A stretch of 64,000 nucleotides of DNA, taken from contig JARLGZ010000279.1 in assembly GCA_031292515.1 (NCBI GenBank), positions 62,001 through 126,000 of the forward strand. Direction: 5' to 3'. Of the stretch, positions 47,731-57,766 are shown piece after piece. This DNA is from Puia sp. GTDB lineage: Bacteria; Bacteroidota; Bacteroidia; Chitinophagales; Chitinophagaceae. The number at the start of each line of letters is the position of its first letter. The stretch's first letter is position 1. The translations under genes were made by a program, and so were the position numbers. A model generated the notes under the pieces. The model was not told the origin of the DNA, ran no database searches, and was given only the letters and a program-made list of their open reading frames with translations.

Positions 47731-48225
47731 TTAGTTCAGTTTCACTTCGTTGGATAATTGGCGGATATAATTCTCCTGGTCGGCCTTGTTGGACAGCTCG
47801 CGGCGGAGGATCTTTTCCGACACTTCGACAACAAGACTCCCTATCTGGTTCTTCACATCGGTAATAGCCGCCATTTTCTGCGTTTCGATGGCCGCCCGCG
47901 CATCGGTAATGATCTTACCGGCTTCCACTTTCGCCTGCTCCTTTGCTTCATTGATGATCTTATCCTTCGTATCACGGGCTTCCTTCAGCAACTGGGCGCG
48001 TTCCTCGCGGGCTTTAGCCAGGAGGGCTTCATTCTCGTTCTTCAACTGGGCCATTTCCGCCTTCACCCTTTCGGCGGTTGCCAGGGAGTCGGAGATGCTT
48101 TTTTCCCGTTCGTTCAGGGATTTGAGAATGGGCTTCCAGGCTGTCTTTTTCAGAATAACGAACAGGATCAGGAAAGCCAGGAGATTCCAAAGAAATAGAC
48201 CCAGGTCTGGTGTTAATAAATCCAT
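47731..48225 (-). CDS. atpF: ATP synthase F0 subunit b
   Basis: 164 residues from ATG 48225; the frame is open to 48306, but MDLLTPDLGLFLWNLLAFLILFVIL is the usual beginning with a single membrane helix. The rest is a long charged helix (residues about 35-130) forming the peripheral stalk. Confidence 0.93.
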   Translation of the reverse strand: MDLLTPDLGLFLWNLLAFLILFVILKKTAWKPILKSLNEREKSISDSLATAERVKAEMAQLKNENEALLAKAREERAQLLKEARDTKDKIINEAKEQAKVEAGKIITDARAAIETQKMAAITDVKNQIGSLVVEVSEKILRRELSNKADQENYIRQLSNEVKLN

Positions 48226-48364
48226 TTGTAATAGTTCTATTTGCATAAAAATTTTATCCGATCGGTTGGCCTTCGGCCTGCTCGCCAAAGGCGAAAAATA
48301 CTGCACCCTCGGCCCTGTGCGTCGGATGCAGTACGATTTTTACGTGCGTGCGTTCCTGCTACTT

Positions 48365-48637
<273 letters not shown>

Positions 48638-49822
48638 TTATAGTACGACTGCGTCATCGTGGCCTTCTCCGTGAGCGTGATCATCGTGGCCTCCTTCGAA
48701 AGCCTGACCGATGAATACGGCTGTAAGGTTGGCAAAAATGAACGCTTGTATGAATGCTACTAATATTTCGATCAGATAGATAAAAATCGCCAAAATCACA
48801 AAAAAAGGCGAAGTACCCCATCCCAGCGCCGTGTTCATGGCGCCAAAGATGAAGATCAAAATGATAAAACTCAAAATGATGATGTGGCCGGAGATCATGT
48901 TTGCAAAAAGACGGATAATGAGGGCAAAAGGCTTGGTAAAGATGCCCATGATTTCCACCGGTATCATGATCGGTTTGACGCCGAGGGGAACGGGGGGATT
49001 GGCGATATGACCCCAATAGTGCTTGTTCGTGCTGAAAAGGATCACAATAAAGGATAGGATCCCCAATACGGCGGTAAAAGCGATATTGCCTGTGACGTTG
49101 GCTGTCCCCGGGATCAGGCCTATCAGGTTGTTGATCAGGATAAAAAAGAAGATGGTCAGCAGGAAAGGCATGTACTTGAGATAGCGACTGCCAAGGTTAG
49201 ACTTACCAACCTCATCCCGTACAAAGGTGATGACAGGCTCCAGGGCATTCTGAAACCCGGTAGGAGCCGAGATAACACCCTGCCCTTTAGCATATTTTTT
49301 AGCAACGCTGCTCATGATCAGGATGAGCAGCAGAACGGAAACCAATACCTGTACCGCGTTACGGCCCAGGGACAGATCGTATACCCGGATCCCGGCATCC
49401 GGGGCTCCGGTCTCGTTTACGGCATAAATCTTCCCCGCCCTGTATAATTTGGCATCCAGCTTATTCTCTTCGATATAGGAGTCTTCCAGCAAGCGATAGC
49501 CGTCGTAGGGAGCCTCTCCATGCTCAAAACGGGACGACATAAAAACCGACCAACCTTTCGCAGAAGAGTAGAGGATCACGGGTAAAGGGAGAGTGACCGG
49601 TTTCTTATTGACGGTGAAAAAGTGAAATTCGTGACCATCCCCCACGTGCTCCAGGATGATCTTCGAAGGATTTAATTTAGGGACCTCGTTTTTAGGGGCC
49701 TCCTTCCCCTCCGTCTCCGCGCCCGCGGGAGTTGAATCCTGCGCACGGGAAATATTAGAAAAAAACATGCAACTCAGGCTGAAAGCCGCCACCAATAAAG
49801 ATTTCAAGCGTCTGGATACCAT
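48638..49822 (-). CDS. atpB: ATP synthase F0 subunit a
   Basis: 394 residues. Bacteroidota a subunits have a long N-terminal extension with a signal-like peptide, seen here (about 1-140). Then come the membrane helices with the essential Arg in LIIRLFANMISGH and the proton-channel segments. It ends with a His-rich tail (HDDHAHGEGHDD). First gene of the operon. Confidence 0.95.
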   Translation of the reverse strand: MVSRRLKSLLVAAFSLSCMFFSNISRAQDSTPAGAETEGKEAPKNEVPKLNPSKIILEHVGDGHEFHFFTVNKKPVTLPLPVILYSSAKGWSVFMSSRFEHGEAPYDGYRLLEDSYIEENKLDAKLYRAGKIYAVNETGAPDAGIRVYDLSLGRNAVQVLVSVLLLILIMSSVAKKYAKGQGVISAPTGFQNALEPVITFVRDEVGKSNLGSRYLKYMPFLLTIFFFILINNLIGLIPGTANVTGNIAFTAVLGILSFIVILFSTNKHYWGHIANPPVPLGVKPIMIPVEIMGIFTKPFALIIRLFANMISGHIIILSFIILIFIFGAMNTALGWGTSPFFVILAIFIYLIEILVAFIQAFIFANLTAVFIGQAFEGGHDDHAHGEGHDDAVVL

Positions 49823-50133
49823 ATCTTCCCTAAAATTTGGCGCAAAGATACGGGGGTGGTGGCAAAATATGAAATCAACTTCTTTCTAAATATTAAAAAA
49901 CGAAAGCAACCGACTCCGACGCCTCAGGGTTGGAACAGGAACAAAACGCGCCTCCGCATAGACGGCAAATCCGGTTTTGACCGCCGTTTGACCAGAAAAA
50001 TAGAGAGATACCCCTAAAAAAACAGCGAGATTCCCTCAAAAAAACAGACTAGAGACCCAACTCGATCGTTTAATAATGGGGTATCTGAATAGTGTGTCAA
50101 CTCTAAAACAATCACCAATATCAAAATCAAACT
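49823..50133. other. Divergent region between atpB and a lipoprotein gene
   Basis: A minus-strand TATCTTTG box lies at 49843-49850, 20 bases upstream of the atpB ATG, with a TTTG at 49863-49866 at a short spacing, so it is a possible atp promoter. A 22-bp tandem repeat lies at 50005-50048. Nothing else was recognised. Confidence 0.45.
50005..50048. repeat. 22-bp tandem duplication
   Basis: Units GAGATACCCCTAAAAAAACA(GC) at 50005-50026 and GAGATTCCCTCAAAAAAACA(GA) at 50027-50048 are adjacent. They lie 86 bases upstream of the lipoprotein gene, away from any stop codon. Confidence 0.8.
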
Positions 50134-51057
50134 ATGAAAATCAACAAATCATTGGTTAGGGCAGGTATCGCAGCCGTTCTTTCAGTAGCGGTCATCGTCA
50201 CGGCCTGCTCGAAGAGCAGTAGCAGCAACCCGGGGTCTTCCTCCGGCGCCAGTTCCGGCGATGCGGCCTCCCTGTCCGCCTCGGCCGAGACGGCTGACAA
50301 TGCCTATAACGACGCATTTAACGTGGTCATGCAGACCGGGACCAGCAGTACCAACGGAGGAGTAAGCGTGGAATCCACAAAAGGGAATACCTCCGCGTAT
50401 GGGACAGGCTCAAGCACGCTGAGCAGTTGCGCCACGGTTACGGTGTCCCCCGAAGACGCCATCACCTTTCCCAAGACCATCACGGTCGATTTCGGAAGCG
50501 GTTGTACAAGTCTTCTCGGCTATACCCGGAAAGGCAGTATCACCTACACTTTGAGTGGACCCATCTTTTCTCCCGGGACGACCATTTCGGCGACCTTTAA
50601 CAATTATTCGGTGAATGGCTACCAGCTCGGCGGGACCTATGCGATTACCAATAACTCGACGGAAGCCGGTCTCAACTTTACCACCGTCGTAACCGGCGGC
50701 AACGTCATCTTCCCCGATTCGACCTCCAGCACATATACCTACTCGGGCACCAAGACAGTCGTACAGACAGCGGGAATCGGAACGCTTACCCTGGCGGATG
50801 ATTCTTATAACGTTTTCGGCAAACACACCTACTCTTCCTCCGTATCCGGCAAGAGCCTGGTTGACAGCATCGACGTCAACAATCCTTTAGTCGTGGGTGC
50901 ATCGTGCACACATATCACAAAAGGTATCATCGACTTCGTATATACCCAGGGCAGTTCCTCCCTGACCGGTACCTTTGATTATGGCACGGGAGCCTGCGAT
51001 GCGGACGCTACGGTCACGATCGGCGCCTTCACAAAAGCAGTGGTGCTGCCCTGGTAG
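50134..51057 (+). CDS. Secreted lipoprotein of unknown function
   Basis: 307 residues. The lipobox is VIVTACSK after a short signal. A Ser/Gly linker (about 26-50) leads to a beta-rich body with four Cys (SSCATVTVS, GSGCTSL, GASCTH, GACDADATV) that may form disulphides. No known domain was recognised. It stands alone, divergent from the atp operon, and ends at a strong hairpin shared with the histidine-kinase gene. Confidence 0.8.
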   Translation: MKINKSLVRAGIAAVLSVAVIVTACSKSSSSNPGSSSGASSGDAASLSASAETADNAYNDAFNVVMQTGTSSTNGGVSVESTKGNTSAYGTGSSTLSSCATVTVSPEDAITFPKTITVDFGSGCTSLLGYTRKGSITYTLSGPIFSPGTTISATFNNYSVNGYQLGGTYAITNNSTEAGLNFTTVVTGGNVIFPDSTSSTYTYSGTKTVVQTAGIGTLTLADDSYNVFGKHTYSSSVSGKSLVDSIDVNNPLVVGASCTHITKGIIDFVYTQGSSSLTGTFDYGTGACDADATVTIGAFTKAVVLPW

Positions 51058-51115
51058 GACCTGTGTCTCCGCTTAACCCCGTATGAGTGTCAATAAAATC
51101 ATTGTCTTTTTTAGC

Positions 51116-51155
51116 AAAAGAGGTCGTCCCAAGAGTAAACGGGATGACCTCTTTT
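51116..51155. terminator. 15-bp stem hairpin, second copy of a repeated element
   Basis: AAAAGAGGTCGTCCC (51116-51130) pairs with GGGATGACCTCTTTT (51141-51155) with one G-U type mismatch. It has T runs on both sides, so it can end both the lipoprotein gene and the convergent histidine-kinase gene. Loop AAGAGTAAAC resembles the AAAAGTAAAG of the copy at 40202-40238. Confidence 0.85.
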
Positions 51156-51176
51156 CAATTAAAAAATCTTGCAGAC

Positions 51177-52655
51177 CTATTGCGGGTCGGAACCCGAATC
51201 CGGATCCGGATGGGTCAGAGGTATGGAAAAATAAAACGTCGACCCCTTCCCCTCTTCGCTTTTCGCCCAGGTCCGCCCCTTATGTGATTCGATGATCTGC
51301 CTGGACAGAAACAAGCCCAGCCCCAGCCCCTCGAGGCTTTTCGTCTTTTCCGCCCTGAAAAAACGGTTGAATATATAAGGCAGCTCCTTCGCCGGGATTC
51401 CTTTGCCATAATCCCTGACCGAAAAGACGGCCGAATTCTCTTCCACCTTTATTTCTACTTCTATGTGAGTGTTCCCGTCGGAATATTTAACCGCATTGGT
51501 GAGGTAATTGGTAACTACCTGTGTCAACTTATCCCTGTCTGCGAAGATCGTGACGGGATCCCGGATCGTTTTGGCGATATCGAAGTTGGGATGGACCAGC
51601 CGGATCGAATGGATCGCTTCGTCGATCATCTCCTCAAAATCAAAAACGGTTCCCTCCGGATCGAAATTCCCTGAAATAAGCTTGGTCGATTTGTACAATT
51701 CATTGATCAGCTTCTTCAAACGGTGTGCATTGGTCTTGCTCCGCTCGATAAAACTCCCGAATTCTTCAAACTCATTATCCCTATGCAATTCGTCCATTAA
51801 TTCGATGTTAAGGATGATATTGGTCAACGGATTTCTCAATTCATGCGCTACGAAGTTTAAAATATCCTCTCTTTGTTTTTCGAAATGTTTCTGCGCAGTG
51901 ACATCGTGGAAGATCAGCAGCACATTATTTTGCTCTCCTTGTTCGTCCAATTTGCTGCAACTGATATCGAATACCCTTTTCTCCGAATTACCGCTTTCGA
52001 AGTCCAATTGCAGTTTTGAAATATTCAGGTTGGATTGTATAGTTCCGATAATGACATTATACAGCTCGGAATTGATATCGAACGACCGTATGAATTCCCG
52101 GAAGTCGATCTTTGAAACCTGCTGATCGGAAAAATTAAAGATCTGTGTAAAAGACCGGTTGGCTTTTAATATTCTCAGCTCCTGATCCAGGACGATGACC
52201 GCGTCCTCGATTGATCCCAATATGTTCTCATTGAAGTTATTCAGCCGGACAATGGAGTCCTCCGATTCTTTTTGGGTGTGTATGTTCTGGATGATTTTCA
52301 GGATGCATTTTCGATGCTGCCCATTGGTAATCAGGATGGATTCCCCCGATACCCAGGTCAGGGTCCTGTTTTTGTTGACAAGGTAATTGTTGTCAAACGA
52401 CTGACCTTCGTCCAGAACCGTTTTTAATTCCCTTGAGGGCCGGTCTTTTTTCTGATCGGCCTCCGTAAACAGGATAGAAAAATTTTGCCCGACAACGTCC
52501 TCCGGTTCATAACCGAACGATAGTAAAAAGGCCCTGTTTGTCTCCAAAATAATGCCTTGAGGATCGATCAACAGCACCGAATTGGATTTTGGATTCTCGA
52601 ACAAAGCCTGATAATAGTCAAAAGAAGAAAACAACCTTGCAGAATCGGCAGCCAT
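51177..52655 (-). CDS. Cytoplasmic PAS-domain sensor histidine kinase
   Basis: 492 residues without membrane segments. Two PAS domains (about residues 13-125 and 140-255), a HisKA domain with phospho-acceptor His271 (FVAHELRNPL), and a HATPase domain with NYLTNAVKYSDG, RDYGKGIP and GLGLGLFLSRQ. There is no response regulator next to it, so its partner is elsewhere. It senses a cytoplasmic or cofactor-bound signal. Confidence 0.94.
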   Translation of the reverse strand: MAADSARLFSSFDYYQALFENPKSNSVLLIDPQGIILETNRAFLLSFGYEPEDVVGQNFSILFTEADQKKDRPSRELKTVLDEGQSFDNNYLVNKNRTLTWVSGESILITNGQHRKCILKIIQNIHTQKESEDSIVRLNNFNENILGSIEDAVIVLDQELRILKANRSFTQIFNFSDQQVSKIDFREFIRSFDINSELYNVIIGTIQSNLNISKLQLDFESGNSEKRVFDISCSKLDEQGEQNNVLLIFHDVTAQKHFEKQREDILNFVAHELRNPLTNIILNIELMDELHRDNEFEEFGSFIERSKTNAHRLKKLINELYKSTKLISGNFDPEGTVFDFEEMIDEAIHSIRLVHPNFDIAKTIRDPVTIFADRDKLTQVVTNYLTNAVKYSDGNTHIEVEIKVEENSAVFSVRDYGKGIPAKELPYIFNRFFRAEKTKSLEGLGLGLFLSRQIIESHKGRTWAKSEEGKGSTFYFSIPLTHPDPDSGSDPQ

Positions 52656-52732
52656 ATCGAACAGGAATTATACTGCGAATGTAAGCAAAAGGCCTCATTC
52701 AACCGGGGACGTATGGTCCCGGAAATCTGCAG

Positions 52733-54559
52733 TCAGGAAATCGTGGAGCCGGCAGTCACTTGTTTACTGAACTGCAATTCATGCAGTTTGGCATAAAAGC
52801 CTCCCCTCCTCAACAAATCCTCGTGCGTTCCAATCTCTTTGATCTCCCCCTTGTCCATTACGATGATCTGATCGGCCTTCCGGATAGTGGACAGACGGTG
52901 GGCGATGACGATCGAACTCCTCCCGGCAATCAATTTTTCGATGGCTTCCTGGATGAGCAACTCAGATTCTGTATCGACGGACGAAGTAGCCTCGTCGAGG
53001 ATCAGGATAGAGGGGTCGTAGAGCAGCGCACGGATAAACGACAAGAGCTGTCTTTGACCCAAAGAGAGGGAGCCCCCTCTTTCCATCACATTATAATCGT
53101 ATCCTCCGGGCAGCCGCATGATAAAGTCATGCACGCCGATCAGCCTGGCGGCTTCCATGATCTTCTCCCGGGGAATCGACTCGTTACGCAGGGTGATATT
53201 GTCGGATACCGAGCCGGAAAACAGGAAGACGTCCTGCAGGACGACGCCGATATTTTTGCGCAACGCGTCCAGCGTATAATCTCCTATCTTCACGTCATCG
53301 ATCCGGATCTCTCCCTGCCGGATGTCGTAGAGACGGTTCATCAGGCTGATGATGGAAGTCTTCCCGCTGCCGGTATGTCCCACGATGGCAACAGTCTCGC
53401 CGGGTTGCACGGTAAAAGAAATATTCTTCAGCACGTTCCGGTCTTCTGCATAGGCGAAGAACACCTTCCTGAATTCGATCTTTCCCCTCACTTTTCCGGG
53501 GGCATAGGTTCCCTCCGTCTTTATAAAATCATCGTTATCCAGGATACGGAAGACCCTTTCGCTGGCCACCATGCCCATCTGCAGCACATTGAATTTATCG
53601 GCAATCACGCGCAGGGGCCGGAAAAGCAGGTTCAGCAGTAAAAAGAAGCCGATGATCTTGCCCGTCAGATCCTTCGCCTGTTCGCCGGGCAACTGCAGGA
53701 CCTCCCGGGCGCCCCACCACACCAGCAACCCGGTAGACACGGCCAGGATGATCTCCACTAACGGGAAGAATATCGAATAAGCGAAGATGGCGTTGATATT
53801 TGCATTGCGGTGTTCTTTATTGATGTGATCGAATTTGGCAGCTTCCCTTTTCTCCGCGGCGAATGCCTGTACGATCTGCATGCCGGTGATATGTTCCTGG
53901 ACAAAAGCGTTCAGCGCGGAAACGGCATTACGGACGCGGATAAAAGATTTATTAACGCTCTCTTTAAACAGCCAGGTGGCCAGGATCAGGAATGGAAAGG
54001 GTGCCAGGCAGATCAGCGTCAGCCTCCAGTCTATCCAGAACATGCCGGCAAGGACCGAAACGATCGACAACAGATCGGCGACGATAGGGATCAGACCGTC
54101 CGAGAAGATATCGTTGATCGCCTCGATATCATTGATCGTCCGCGTCGTCAGGGTACCGATCGGCGTCTTGTCGTATTGGGAGAGGTTGAGCCCCAGGATC
54201 TTTTTATATACGGCCACGCGCAGATCCTTGACCACCGTCTGCCCCAGCCAGGCGGTAATAAACGAGAAGTAAAACCTGGAGACCGTTTCCAATAGCAGCA
54301 ACCCGATTTGCAACACCGTGATCCAGATCAACAACTGTTCGATCCGGTCCTTTAGCGAATCCTCCGCGGCAGCTCCGTCCTTGATATACCTGTTAACCGT
54401 TAACTCTATGAGGATCGGACGCAAAGGCGCGAGGATCGCGAGTACGATGGCCAATATCACAGAAAGATATAACCGTCTCTTGTAGGGAGAAGCATAGTGG
54501 AAAACCCTTCTCAGCAACCTAAAATCAAAAATCCTCTTCGCTCTTACCTGTTCAGACAT
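52733..54559 (-). CDS. ABC exporter with fused ATPase, MsbA-like
   Basis: 608 residues. Six membrane helices (about 25-325) are followed by an ATPase domain with Walker A GHTGSGKTS, signature LSLGQRQL, Walker B LILDEATSSVD and H-loop IAHRLSTIR. It works as a homodimer or with a second half-transporter. Lipid or multidrug export is the usual role of the family; the substrate is not known. Confidence 0.95.
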   Translation of the reverse strand: MSEQVRAKRIFDFRLLRRVFHYASPYKRRLYLSVILAIVLAILAPLRPILIELTVNRYIKDGAAAEDSLKDRIEQLLIWITVLQIGLLLLETVSRFYFSFITAWLGQTVVKDLRVAVYKKILGLNLSQYDKTPIGTLTTRTINDIEAINDIFSDGLIPIVADLLSIVSVLAGMFWIDWRLTLICLAPFPFLILATWLFKESVNKSFIRVRNAVSALNAFVQEHITGMQIVQAFAAEKREAAKFDHINKEHRNANINAIFAYSIFFPLVEIILAVSTGLLVWWGAREVLQLPGEQAKDLTGKIIGFFLLLNLLFRPLRVIADKFNVLQMGMVASERVFRILDNDDFIKTEGTYAPGKVRGKIEFRKVFFAYAEDRNVLKNISFTVQPGETVAIVGHTGSGKTSIISLMNRLYDIRQGEIRIDDVKIGDYTLDALRKNIGVVLQDVFLFSGSVSDNITLRNESIPREKIMEAARLIGVHDFIMRLPGGYDYNVMERGGSLSLGQRQLLSFIRALLYDPSILILDEATSSVDTESELLIQEAIEKLIAGRSSIVIAHRLSTIRKADQIIVMDKGEIKEIGTHEDLLRRGGFYAKLHELQFSKQVTAGSTIS

Positions 54560-54625
54560 ACCCGTATCCTTTTATCCGATAGTTTTGTTTATTTACCCAT
54601 CTCCATGGCTTTTTACACCGGGCCT

Positions 54626-56851
54626 TTACTCATCCCCCATGGCTTTCCGGTATGCCTTGATGAAGATGGCGCCGAGGTTCTTGTAAGGCGGGATATAATC
54701 ATCGAATCTCTCTTTGGCCACGGGATCGCCCTGGAATTTTTCACCCAGTTCCCTCCATATGGAGAGCCAGTCTATGTCTTTTCCCGACAGTAGCACATTA
54801 TCGATCGCCTGCAGGATGGGCTCATTGACCGTCTTGGTCCCCACCTGTTTGGATGAGATGATATGGGCCTCCTCGTTAATACGCAGGACCTCGCTCAGGT
54901 TATTATATCCTCCGCACGAACCCAAAACGACGATGCGGGCGGTAGGGGGCATTTGCTTGATCGTATATCTCACATGATAACTGTGCCCCCGGTGAATGAC
55001 GATCGTCGGTCTCAGATGATGATCATACAGATAATCCCCCAGATCGGTCTGGGCTTTGGCATCCGGATCGTCCTCCCCGAAAAGGGGTTTGTTGGCGAAG
55101 ATCAGGACCGGCTTACCCCGTGTCGAACTGATCGTCACCCACTGCGGATTCTCCAGAATCTTCCATCCGGGCTTGCCCCGGAACAGGGCCATATAGTCGT
55201 TGAAAGAATTTTGCCCGTCTTTATCCTGATCCCCATAAAAGAAGACCTGCTCGATGACCCGTCCGCTGTCATCTGCCAAAGACGAGTAGTCCACCGTATA
55301 AATAGGAGGAATGCCCAGCCTGGCCGAAAGATCTATTTTTTTGGTCGAATCCGCCGATTCGAACAAGGTTTGCAGCAGATCGTATATGATCGTCCCTTTT
55401 TTATCACCGGCAGCCACGTTTTTGTCATAGTTCCATCGTACCTCCTTCAGTACAAACCTCGCCAGGTTGGGGTTCTTCTCGAAAATGCTGCTATAGGAAT
55501 CGGCCACATCCACGGCCTCTTCCTCGTTGGCCCTCTCCAGGTGAATGATAAAGGACTTCATAATGGTGGCCGCATTCTGCTTGTCCATCGTGCCGAGGAA
55601 ATGATCCAGCTTATTGTAGGCCGCGGCCATCTTTATGAATTTCCTGAAATAGTCGCCATGAACGTGCATGATCAGGCTATCGCCATAAGGCTCCTTCATC
55701 CGCTCGAAGATCCGGTCATATACTCCGAGATAGCTGGACGTGTAGATCTCGTCTTCGCTCAGCACGATCAGGTAGTATAATTCCTCCGCAGTCAGAGAGT
55801 CGAGGATCTTAAACCGGATTGCGGGATTGTCGACAGTATGAAGGGCATTGATCTCGCGCACGAAGATCTCCTTGCCCTTTTTGCTAAGCCACCCTGTCAA
55901 GGCATTCATTTCCAAGGCAGTATCCCTGAAAGGCGGGAGGATCCTGGCCGCATAATCCAGCCGGGTTTTAACAAGCAGGCGATAATAGTTCAGATCGTCG
56001 TCCTTTACCTTATCGATCTCTTCGATGGTGATCTTCCCTTTTATAAGATTGTCCAGGAAAGGGAAGTAAAGTCTGCCGCTCTTGCTGGCCGCCATTCTGG
56101 CCACCACCCGCACCAGGGTATCCTTGCTATTGCGTATCCGGTTGCCGAGTGTATTGTCGGCCTGGGCAAAATCATATAACTGGCTGATATTATGGTGGCC
56201 GGCCACGACGATCAGGCTGTCGGCAAGCGGCAGGTTCGGATTATTCCGCAGGACATCCAGGATCTTCGCGGGATACAGACCGCAGTACTTGACCTTCAGC
56301 AGATCCCGTGAGGGCCGGACCCCGCTATTTTCGACTGGCAGCAGGAAGCATTCGACCAGGATGGCCCCCGTTCCATAATTGGATGCCGCGATGACCGGCT
56401 CGATGCTTTCACCTCTTTTGTCCCTCCCCATGGCCTCCCCGAAGGCGTCCACCAGCGCCGGAGCATTGGTAGCCGGGAAGTCCCTGTTTCCCAGGTTGGT
56501 GCGATAACCTCGCAGCATCGTTTCCAATGCCCGGAGGTATTTCTTCTTGCCGTTCGTATTCAGCGTGGAATCGAATTCGATATTTTCCTGCATCTCGTCT
56601 ACCCGGCGGATCAACGCGTCTGTTAGCTGCAGGTTCACATTTTCATCCTTGTTCAGGCTGACCATGCTGTCGTTCTTTGGATGATCACGCCCACCCATCA
56701 GCAGGATATTCCTTTGCTCCCTGTCGACATTGTCATGCCAGAGCATGCGGTCCTGGGCCACTTTATAAGGATAGTAGCTGGCCTGGGCAATCCCAAAAAA
56801 TGGAGATAGGGCCGGAAAAAGAATCAAAAAAACACGTATGACTGACTTCAT
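54626..56851 (-). CDS. Secreted protein of unknown family with possible caspase-like His/Cys dyad
   Basis: 741 residues with a signal peptide (FLILFPALSPFFGIAQA). Mostly helical body (about 60-480). The last 150 residues look alpha/beta: a strand ending in VIHRGHSYH (His620, His623), a helix, then a strand ending in VVLGSCGGYNN (Cys646). A strand-His then strand-Cys order is the pattern of clan CD peptidases (caspases, gingipains, CHAT), although the spacing (23-26 residues) is short for them. It lies 66 bases upstream of the ABC exporter on the same strand. Protease activity is only a hypothesis. Confidence 0.7.
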   Translation of the reverse strand: MKSVIRVFLILFPALSPFFGIAQASYYPYKVAQDRMLWHDNVDREQRNILLMGGRDHPKNDSMVSLNKDENVNLQLTDALIRRVDEMQENIEFDSTLNTNGKKKYLRALETMLRGYRTNLGNRDFPATNAPALVDAFGEAMGRDKRGESIEPVIAASNYGTGAILVECFLLPVENSGVRPSRDLLKVKYCGLYPAKILDVLRNNPNLPLADSLIVVAGHHNISQLYDFAQADNTLGNRIRNSKDTLVRVVARMAASKSGRLYFPFLDNLIKGKITIEEIDKVKDDDLNYYRLLVKTRLDYAARILPPFRDTALEMNALTGWLSKKGKEIFVREINALHTVDNPAIRFKILDSLTAEELYYLIVLSEDEIYTSSYLGVYDRIFERMKEPYGDSLIMHVHGDYFRKFIKMAAAYNKLDHFLGTMDKQNAATIMKSFIIHLERANEEEAVDVADSYSSIFEKNPNLARFVLKEVRWNYDKNVAAGDKKGTIIYDLLQTLFESADSTKKIDLSARLGIPPIYTVDYSSLADDSGRVIEQVFFYGDQDKDGQNSFNDYMALFRGKPGWKILENPQWVTISSTRGKPVLIFANKPLFGEDDPDAKAQTDLGDYLYDHHLRPTIVIHRGHSYHVRYTIKQMPPTARIVVLGSCGGYNNLSEVLRINEEAHIISSKQVGTKTVNEPILQAIDNVLLSGKDIDWLSIWRELGEKFQGDPVAKERFDDYIPPYKNLGAIFIKAYRKAMGDE

Positions 56852-57020
56852 ATATTCTCTTTAGTCACGGGATCACGTTGTAAAGTTACATATAAAAGAA
56901 CAGGCGGTAAACGACAAAGAGCGCCCGAACTCGGGAATTTATCCGAAATTGTACTATTATTTCTATATTAAAAAATTGTGAACTCCCCCCTTAAAACCCC
57001 CTCCGACGCTTTATTTCGAG

Positions 57021-57028
57021 TAGGTTTG
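57021..57028 (+). promoter_or_regulatory. TAGGTTTG promoter box for the two-component pair
   Basis: Matches the Bacteroidota -7 consensus TAnnTTTG, 17 bases before the response-regulator ATG at 57046. No clear -33 box at the right distance. Confidence 0.35.
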
Positions 57029-57045
57029 CGTAAATTTTTTGTTAA

Positions 57046-57729
57046 ATGGAACCAAAAGGCAAGAAGATATTGATTGCTGATGATGAGCCGGACATATTGG
57101 AGATCATTCAATACAATCTTACCCGGGAAGGTTACGAAGTAGCCACTGCCAAGGATGGAGATGAGGCACTTGGAAAGGCCAAGCTCGTGCGTCCCGACCT
57201 CATCATACTGGACATCATGATGCCCCGAAAAAACGGCGTGGAAGTCTGCGAAATATTGAGATCCCAACCCGCCTATAAGGATACCCTTATCATTTTTCTG
57301 ACAGCCCTGAGCGACGAAGGGAACCATGTCAAGGGGCTGGAGATGGGGGCGGACGATTATGTCACCAAACCGATCAGCCCCAAAGTGCTGTTAAGCCGGG
57401 TCAGCGCTCTCTTCCGGAGAACCAACAACAAGGAACCGGAAGATAAAGTACTGAAAATCGAGAACCTCAGCATCGATCCTTCAAAATTTGAAGTTATGGT
57501 TGACGGCAAGGATGTGACGCTGGCCAAAAAAGAATTCGAATTACTCTATTTGCTTGCCTCCCGTCCGGGAAGGGTCTTCCTCCGTAACGAGATCCTGAAC
57601 CAGGTATGGGGTAATGAGGTCATCGTGGGCGACCGGACCATCGACGTCCATATCCGCAAAATCCGGCAGAAACTGGGATTGGATTGTATCACCACGGTAA
57701 AAGGAGTAGGATATAAATTCAATTTGTAA
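57046..57729 (+). CDS. OmpR/PhoB-family response regulator
   Basis: 227 residues. Receiver domain with the acidic pair ADDEPD, phospho-acceptor Asp56 (LIILDIMMP), and Lys in YVTKPISP; C-terminal winged helix (about 130-227) ending in TTVKGVGYKFNL. It is followed by a histidine kinase 37 bases later, its likely partner. Confidence 0.95.
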   Translation: MEPKGKKILIADDEPDILEIIQYNLTREGYEVATAKDGDEALGKAKLVRPDLIILDIMMPRKNGVEVCEILRSQPAYKDTLIIFLTALSDEGNHVKGLEMGADDYVTKPISPKVLLSRVSALFRRTNNKEPEDKVLKIENLSIDPSKFEVMVDGKDVTLAKKEFELLYLLASRPGRVFLRNEILNQVWGNEVIVGDRTIDVHIRKIRQKLGLDCITTVKGVGYKFNL

Positions 57730-57766
57730 CTCCTGTAACTTTATACGCTCATAGCTTCTACCCCGC

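Noticed and set aside
54863-55780. Open frame antisense to the 741-residue secreted protein gene
   Set aside because: The minus-strand protein has a signal peptide and a coherent composition; the + strand frame does not.
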